DNA from: Poriferisodalis sp965198245
Lineage (GTDB): Bacteria > Actinomycetota > Acidimicrobiia > Acidimicrobiales > Poriferisodalaceae
Direction of reading: 5' to 3'
Assembly (NCBI RefSeq): GCF_965198245.1
Contig: NZ_OZ240249.1
Coordinates: forward strand, 1,736,001-1,800,000
Length of the DNA stretch: 64,000 nt
Shown here: positions 59,983 through 64,000 of the stretch, piece after piece
Layout of the letters: each line of letters opens with the position of its first letter
Position numbering within the stretch: position 1 is the first letter of the stretch
Made by a program: the position numbers and the translations under genes
Notes under the pieces: model-generated
The model's input: the letters and a program-made list of their open reading frames with translations, nothing else
Databases searched by the model: none
Told to the model about the DNA's origin: nothing

Positions 59983-61815
59983 TCACCAACCCGCGCGGTC
60001 AAGCAGCTCCTTGAGCCGGCGCTTCGCCCGGTGCTCAGTCCGGACGCGTTGCAGCAGCGAATCGAACAATTCCGGCTCGCCCGCATCGGCTGCCAGACGC
60101 TGAATTCGAGACATCAGATCGACGGCGGACTTGTATTGGTTGGCCTTCTTGCGATCGATGATCGCCAGCGCCGCCGAGGCATAGACCGTGATCGAGTCAC
60201 GAGGTGAGCGTTGCTCTCGCTCCCTCGCGAGCGTCATCCACATCTGGCTGCTCGTGCCCAGCTGCACAGCCGTGTCCCATGCTTGCTGAGCGTGACCCTC
60301 GAAGAGCAGGATCTCCGTCAAGATGACTGCTGCTGCTGCGGGCGCGGCGGAAGCGTCGTCAGACATGACGTCTTCGGGCACCGAACCATCAGCCGGCGCC
60401 CCGCTAGCCAGCAACGTGTTGTCACCGCTGGGATCGAGCAGTGTGAGCAGATGCTTGCGGCCTCGGCTCAGCCAGTCGACACCGGTGTCCTCCTGCTTCA
60501 GGCGGCGAAAATTGCTCAGCGACGGACTCGCCTCGAACGTCTTCCAGTACAGATCGACGGCGGCTCCGGTCTCGCCCCGCTCGCGCAGCTTGCGAGCCAG
60601 AAAATCGCGGGTATTACCGGCATGCCATGAGCCGTGCCTCATGCCTGACAGACCCCGACGGGCCCACTCGACAGCTTCGTCGTCACGACCGGCCCGTTCG
60701 AACGCAGCGGCGATCTCGACCATGTCGGTGGGGTGAATTCGCTCGCGCCGGTGCGCCTCGATGAGCGCGTCGGGGTCGTCCATGGCAAGCGCCCAACCGA
60801 TCATCGCTTCACGCAGGCGGGACACGTCCGACGACCAGCCGTCGTCTTTGGGGTCGATCTGCCGCCATTGGGGCTCGATCGCACGGCGGAACGCGGTCAG
60901 CCCTGAGGGGCCGAGTACTTCCGCATATCTCGCTGCCGACCGGTGGAATCCGTCCAGTTCCGACGTCATTTCGAGCTTCGCGAGGCGCTTCGCCAGCTTG
61001 ACCGGGTCTGATGTGCTCTGCTCGCACGCCTGAAGATGCAGATCCGCCAGGCGGTCGGATATGACCGTCAGCCACCCGTCAGAGTCGTCCACACGGCCCA
61101 TGGCCATGTCCGCCCGCCTGTGCGCATATTCAGCGAGCTGCGCTGCTGCGGGGCCATGACCTGCATCGCAGAGATCCACCATCGCGTCGATCATGTCGTC
61201 GACAATCGCTGCCCATTCAGGAGCTTCGTGATAGCTCACATGACGCCGGGCGCCAAGAACGCCCTTGATCCGCTGACGCCATTCATCGAGGTCCGGTCCT
61301 ATGCCTTGCTCGGACCTCGCTTCGAGCAGCAGGCGTTCGCGTAAGCGCCAATCGTCGGCAGCCTGCTTCAGAACGATCTCCGCCAGCCTTTCGACGTCGA
61401 GCCGGTGCACGAACCCCTCGAGCAGGAGGACATCAGGGTCGGCGCTTCGGCTGCGCTGCGACGGCCGCGTTGGCTCGCTCGCGCCGTCGGGGCGCTCGCC
61501 GGTGCGCAGCAGCGACAACGCCACGGCGACGCAATGCTTGCAGAACGAGCCGTCTTCGGCCGCAGGGCACGAGCACGACCAGTTCAGCGTGTCGGCGTCG
61601 AGCCACAACTCGACGTCGTACGGCATTGTTCCGCGCACCGTCGCGCGCACCCCTTTGTCGCCCGCTGCCGCCGATTCCACCCGACGGTCATTCAGGTATC
61701 CGACCCCTCGCTCAAGAGAGCGCAGACCGGCGAGTTCCCCGATCATGTGTTCGTCGAGCACTTCGTCCAGTTCGCCTGAACGACTCGATCCGCTCAATTC
61801 CCCGATATCGGTCAC
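59983..61815 (-). CDS. SWIM zinc-finger protein
   Basis: 610 residues. A SWIM motif WSCSCPAAEDGSFCKHCVAVALSLL (CxC...CxH type) lies at about residues 79-102. A long helical, TPR-like C-terminal region follows with repeated A/E/W-rich helices (WRLRERLLLEARSE, AIEPQWRQIDPKDDG, AFERAGRDDEAVEWARRGL). SWIM proteins bind DNA or proteins; bacterial members often accompany SNF2 helicases, none of which is seen here. ATG start at 61815. The stop faces that of VapC, 42 bp away. Confidence 0.83.
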   Translation of the reverse strand: MTDIGELSGSSRSGELDEVLDEHMIGELAGLRSLERGVGYLNDRRVESAAAGDKGVRATVRGTMPYDVELWLDADTLNWSCSCPAAEDGSFCKHCVAVALSLLRTGERPDGASEPTRPSQRSRSADPDVLLLEGFVHRLDVERLAEIVLKQAADDWRLRERLLLEARSEQGIGPDLDEWRQRIKGVLGARRHVSYHEAPEWAAIVDDMIDAMVDLCDAGHGPAAAQLAEYAHRRADMAMGRVDDSDGWLTVISDRLADLHLQACEQSTSDPVKLAKRLAKLEMTSELDGFHRSAARYAEVLGPSGLTAFRRAIEPQWRQIDPKDDGWSSDVSRLREAMIGWALAMDDPDALIEAHRRERIHPTDMVEIAAAFERAGRDDEAVEWARRGLSGMRHGSWHAGNTRDFLARKLRERGETGAAVDLYWKTFEASPSLSNFRRLKQEDTGVDWLSRGRKHLLTLLDPSGDNTLLASGAPADGSVPEDVMSDDASAAPAAAAVILTEILLFEGHAQQAWDTAVQLGTSSQMWMTLAREREQRSPRDSITVYASAALAIIDRKKANQYKSAVDLMSRIQRLAADAGEPELFDSLLQRVRTEHRAKRRLKELLDRAGW

Positions 61816-61869
61816 GACCTGATTTCCTAGTCGATGGCATCGATGTCACGATGTTCGTGCAATCCGGCC

Positions 61870-62115
61870 GAGTGACGGGCCATCCCGCCATCTCGGGTGA
61901 ACAGCGCCACACCGTTGCCGAACTGATTGTTCTCGGTGAGCTCCATTGCCCCTTCGAGCGAGTCCACCCGCACCAAGCACAGCACGGGGCCGAAGCTCTC
62001 GTACTCGTAGACCTTCATCTCGGCGGTGACCTCGTCGCGCTTGCGTGGGGCTGACCCAGTAGCCCTCAGGGTGGCCGTCCACCACGAGTTCGCGGCCGTC
62101 CCGCCGCAGCACGGC
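61870..62115 (-). pseudogene. Decayed fragment of methylmalonate-semialdehyde dehydrogenase gene
   Basis: The minus strand reads AVLRRDGRELVVDGHPEGYWVSPT, then after a 1-base insertion MKVYEYESFGPVLCLVRVDSLEGAMELTENNQFGNGVALFTRDGG. It closely matches the mmsA product at 63443-64000 (DLVVDGHPDGYWVGPT; MKVYEDEIFGPVLCLVRVDS). It lacks both ends. The rest of the 61816-62254 gap holds no other gene that I can recognise. Confidence 0.85.
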
Positions 62116-62254
62116 ACCGCCCCCTCGAATCCCACCCCGAAATAGCCAACCTCAGTGCCGCCCAGCTCGAAACCGGGCAACAGACTTGAGACGAGACACC
62201 ACTGCACGGACCGTCCCTGCTTGGATGCGCAGCCCCGCGAAACGGCGTCGGGCG

Positions 62255-63346
62255 TCAGATAGGGAAGCGGCGGCAGAGCCAGTCGGCGAGGAGCGGGTCG
62301 ATGACTTCGAGTCGCTCTTGGGCGCGGCGCACGATGCCGTTGCCGATCAGTTTCTCGGCGGCGTCTTGGGCGCTGCCGGGGGGAAGCTCAAGTGCCGACG
62401 CAGCGGCGCCGTAGATACTGCCGCCCGCAGCGATGGCTCGCAGCGTTTTTTGCTGGCCGGTTGGCAGCAGGCTGAAGATACGTTCGGAGGCTGCGTTGAC
62501 GTTGGTGCGCACCTCGGCGAGTGCCGCCTCCCATGCCGGCATATCGGCCGTCTCGCCCGGCTCGACACGTCTCCAGAGGGCATCTGCGAGTTGCATGGCA
62601 CGTTGGGGGTGCCCGGCGGCGAACGCAACGATCCGGCTGGTGATTCCTCCGGTGTGCCGCTGCGTGGTCTCGAAGCCGTCTTCGACGATGTGGCCGACGG
62701 CGGCGTCGCTGAGCGGTCCGATTTCCACCAGGTCGGCTTGAGCGAAGAAGGGCTGGGTCTGCTCGCTGAACAGCGCTCGCATCGTTGAGGGTTCCGAGCC
62801 AGCGAAGACGATGCCGAGCGACTGGAAGTGATGCTGCAACTCGGTCCGCAGCACCCCCGCACCTCCTTGGATGTTGGCGACGCCTGAGAACTCGTCGAAT
62901 ACGACGAACAGGTCGTGACGCTGCGCTGCTGAGGTGAGCACTCCGAGCAGGTTGCGCAACGACAACACCGGGTCGGGACGATACTTGGGGCTGCGAGTGA
63001 GCTCGACGCCCAGCACCCCGATGCGCAGCGCCACCGTGGCAGCGATGGAGTCGAGCGCTCGGCGTACGGGACCGACGACGGACGCGAGACCGCGGTCGAC
63101 CGCCGCGGCGAAGTCGGCCATCGACGTGAGCTGGTAGAGGTCGATCCACACAGGTTGTGGGCCGACGGCAGCCAAGTCGGCCGCCACGCGCTTGAGCAGG
63201 CTTGTCTTGCCGAAACGTCGCGGCCCCACCAACGCGGTCAACCGCCGATCCGCGATTCGCTGGGCGAGATCGACAGCGAGGCTCTCGCGGCCTGTCACCT
63301 GCTCGGGTCGTAACGGTCCGTGATGCGGAAACGGACTCCGGTCCAT
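62255..63346 (-). CDS. AAA+ ATPase of the archaeal-ATPase (PF01637-like) type
   Basis: A 363-residue P-loop ATPase. Walker A is ALVGPRRFGKTSLLKRV and Walker B DLFVVFDEFSGVAN; the sensor-like GIVFAGSEPSTMRALF and a VEIGPLSDAAV segment follow. A winged-helix-like C-terminus (AERIFSLLPTGQQKTLRAIA) ends ADWLCRRFPI. These STAND-related ATPases are often mobile and paired with nuclease-like domains. ATG at 63346 preferred; a GTG start at 63388 lies in the upstream inverted repeat region. Function unknown. Confidence 0.82.
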   Translation of the reverse strand: MDRSPFPHHGPLRPEQVTGRESLAVDLAQRIADRRLTALVGPRRFGKTSLLKRVAADLAAVGPQPVWIDLYQLTSMADFAAAVDRGLASVVGPVRRALDSIAATVALRIGVLGVELTRSPKYRPDPVLSLRNLLGVLTSAAQRHDLFVVFDEFSGVANIQGGAGVLRTELQHHFQSLGIVFAGSEPSTMRALFSEQTQPFFAQADLVEIGPLSDAAVGHIVEDGFETTQRHTGGITSRIVAFAAGHPQRAMQLADALWRRVEPGETADMPAWEAALAEVRTNVNAASERIFSLLPTGQQKTLRAIAAGGSIYGAAASALELPPGSAQDAAEKLIGNGIVRRAQERLEVIDPLLADWLCRRFPI

Positions 63347-63370
63347 GCCACGAGCATACTCGGAGATTTT

Positions 63371-63384
63371 GAGTAAAAATACTC
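63371..63384. promoter_or_regulatory. Inverted repeat upstream of the AAA ATPase
   Basis: GAGTA-AAAA-TACTC is a perfect 5-4-5 repeat in a 50-bp AT-rich block. Further half-sites (ATACTCGG, GGAGTAAT) flank it. Plausibly an operator or the promoter region of the ATPase gene. Confidence 0.4.
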
Positions 63385-63442
63385 GCAAAAATGGAGTAAT
63401 ACGGCCGCGATCTGGCTATGGGCGATAGCGGGCGCTGCTCCC

Positions 63443-64000
63443 TCAGCGGGCGGTCGGGAAGCCCAGGTCGACGCCGCGGTCGGCGGGGTCCGGCCAGTGC
63501 TCGGTGACCGCCTTGAGCCTGGTGTAGAAGCGGATGCCTTCGGGTCCGTGCATGTGGTGGTCGCCGAATAGCGAGTCCTTCCAGCCACCGAACGAGTGAT
63601 ACGCCATCGGCACCGGAATGGCCACGTTGACACCAATCATCCCGACCGGGGCTTCCCGCCGGAACCGCCGTGCGGCCCCGCCATCACGGGTGAACAGCGC
63701 CACGCCGTTGCCGTATTGGTTGTTCTCGATCAGCTCCATCGCCTCTTCGAACGAATCCACGCGCACCAGACACAGCACCGGTCCGAATATCTCGTCCTCG
63801 TAGACCTTCATCTCGGGTGTGACCTCATCGAGCAACGTGGGACCGACCCAGTAGCCATCGGGGTGGCCGTCCACCACCAGGTCTCGACCGTCCCGTACCA
63901 GCACCGCTCCTTCGGACTCGCCCAAGTCGATGTAGCTGAGCACGCGGTCGCGGTGCTCAGCAGTGACCAGCGGTCCCATGTCCACGGCCTCAGCGCCGAG
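63443..64000 (-). CDS. mmsA: Methylmalonate-semialdehyde dehydrogenase (CoA-acylating), C-terminal part
   Basis: The last 185 residues of an aldehyde dehydrogenase that turns (methyl)malonate semialdehyde into propionyl- or acetyl-CoA in valine/beta-alanine breakdown. MGPLVTAEHRDRVLSYI, YWVGPTLLDEVTPEMKVYEDEIFGPVL, and the MmsA-specific VAIPVPMAYHSFGGWKDSLFGDHHMHG and IRFYTRLKAVTEHWP are clear. The catalytic Cys lies outside the window. No start is visible; the frame is open to the edge. A decayed duplicate of part of it lies 1.4 kb away. Confidence 0.92.
   Translation of the reverse strand, partial: LGAEAVDMGPLVTAEHRDRVLSYIDLGESEGAVLVRDGRDLVVDGHPDGYWVGPTLLDEVTPEMKVYEDEIFGPVLCLVRVDSFEEAMELIENNQYGNGVALFTRDGGAARRFRREAPVGMIGVNVAIPVPMAYHSFGGWKDSLFGDHHMHGPEGIRFYTRLKAVTEHWPDPADRGVDLGFPTAR

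Overview
The window is high-GC DNA from an actinobacterium. The pointers are an F420-type luciferase-like monooxygenase, secreted cell-wall-binding repeat (CWB2) proteins, several CaiB/BaiF CoA-transferases and amidases, a UvrD-like helicase with an HRDC tail, many small toxin-antitoxin pairs and frequent GTG starts. The mix resembles environmental Acidimicrobiia, but that placement is inference. There is no rRNA, CRISPR array or phage module. Four tRNAs are present: Lys-CTT, His-GTG, Arg-TCT and Pro-TGG.

Layout. 1-7.0 kb: a partial N-methylhydantoinase A gene carrying an in-frame palindromic insert, a dGTPase, a class III aminotransferase followed by a Rieske oxygenase, and an internally deleted aminotransferase pseudogene. 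7.1-12.7 kb: a MazEF-like pair, an Abi-like gene, an amidase, a decayed ISL3-type transposase, and an intact IS481-type element sitting exactly on the stop codon of the next gene. 12.7-15.3 kb: a secreted CWB2/metzincin-type protease. 15.4-29.5 kb: acyl-CoA and amide metabolism (TesB thioesterase, three CoA-transferase domains, amidase, 2OG-Fe oxygenase, quinone-reductase-like protein, acyl-CoA ligase, alanine dehydrogenase). Duplicated gene ends and a truncated surface protein are mixed in.

29.5-34.2 kb is an accessory island. It holds a HEPN-like protein, a cytosine-C5 methyltransferase, a NaeI-type restriction enzyme, Vsr, and a graveyard of fragments (PIN toxin, second vsr end, Abi-like, DUF4143). 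It lies between the end of alanine dehydrogenase and a degenerate copy of that end. 34.2-39.6 kb is a translationally coupled four-gene locus (imelysin, di-heme DUF1111 oxidoreductase, imelysin, HTTM) read from an AT-rich promoter with a perfect inverted repeat; the gene set suggests iron handling. 39.7-47.5 kb: a solute-binding lipoprotein, two AhpD/CMD-like proteins, ParDE, and a second CWB2 protease gene broken by a 4-bp duplication and an IS3-family element.

47.5-57.4 kb: carbonic anhydrase, tRNAs, a GrdB-like protein with an in-frame UGA where its CxxC motif should begin, two Nudix hydrolases, folE, a helicase, VapBC, an F420 enzyme and a mini-ferredoxin. 57.4-64 kb: a dual-specificity phosphatase with an ADP-ribosylglycohydrolase remnant, two adjacent TA modules, a SWIM protein, an AAA ATPase and the 3' part of mmsA with a decayed copy nearby. 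A recurring theme is short duplicated gene ends (ald, tesB, CoA-transferase, vsr, mmsA) left beside accessory DNA.
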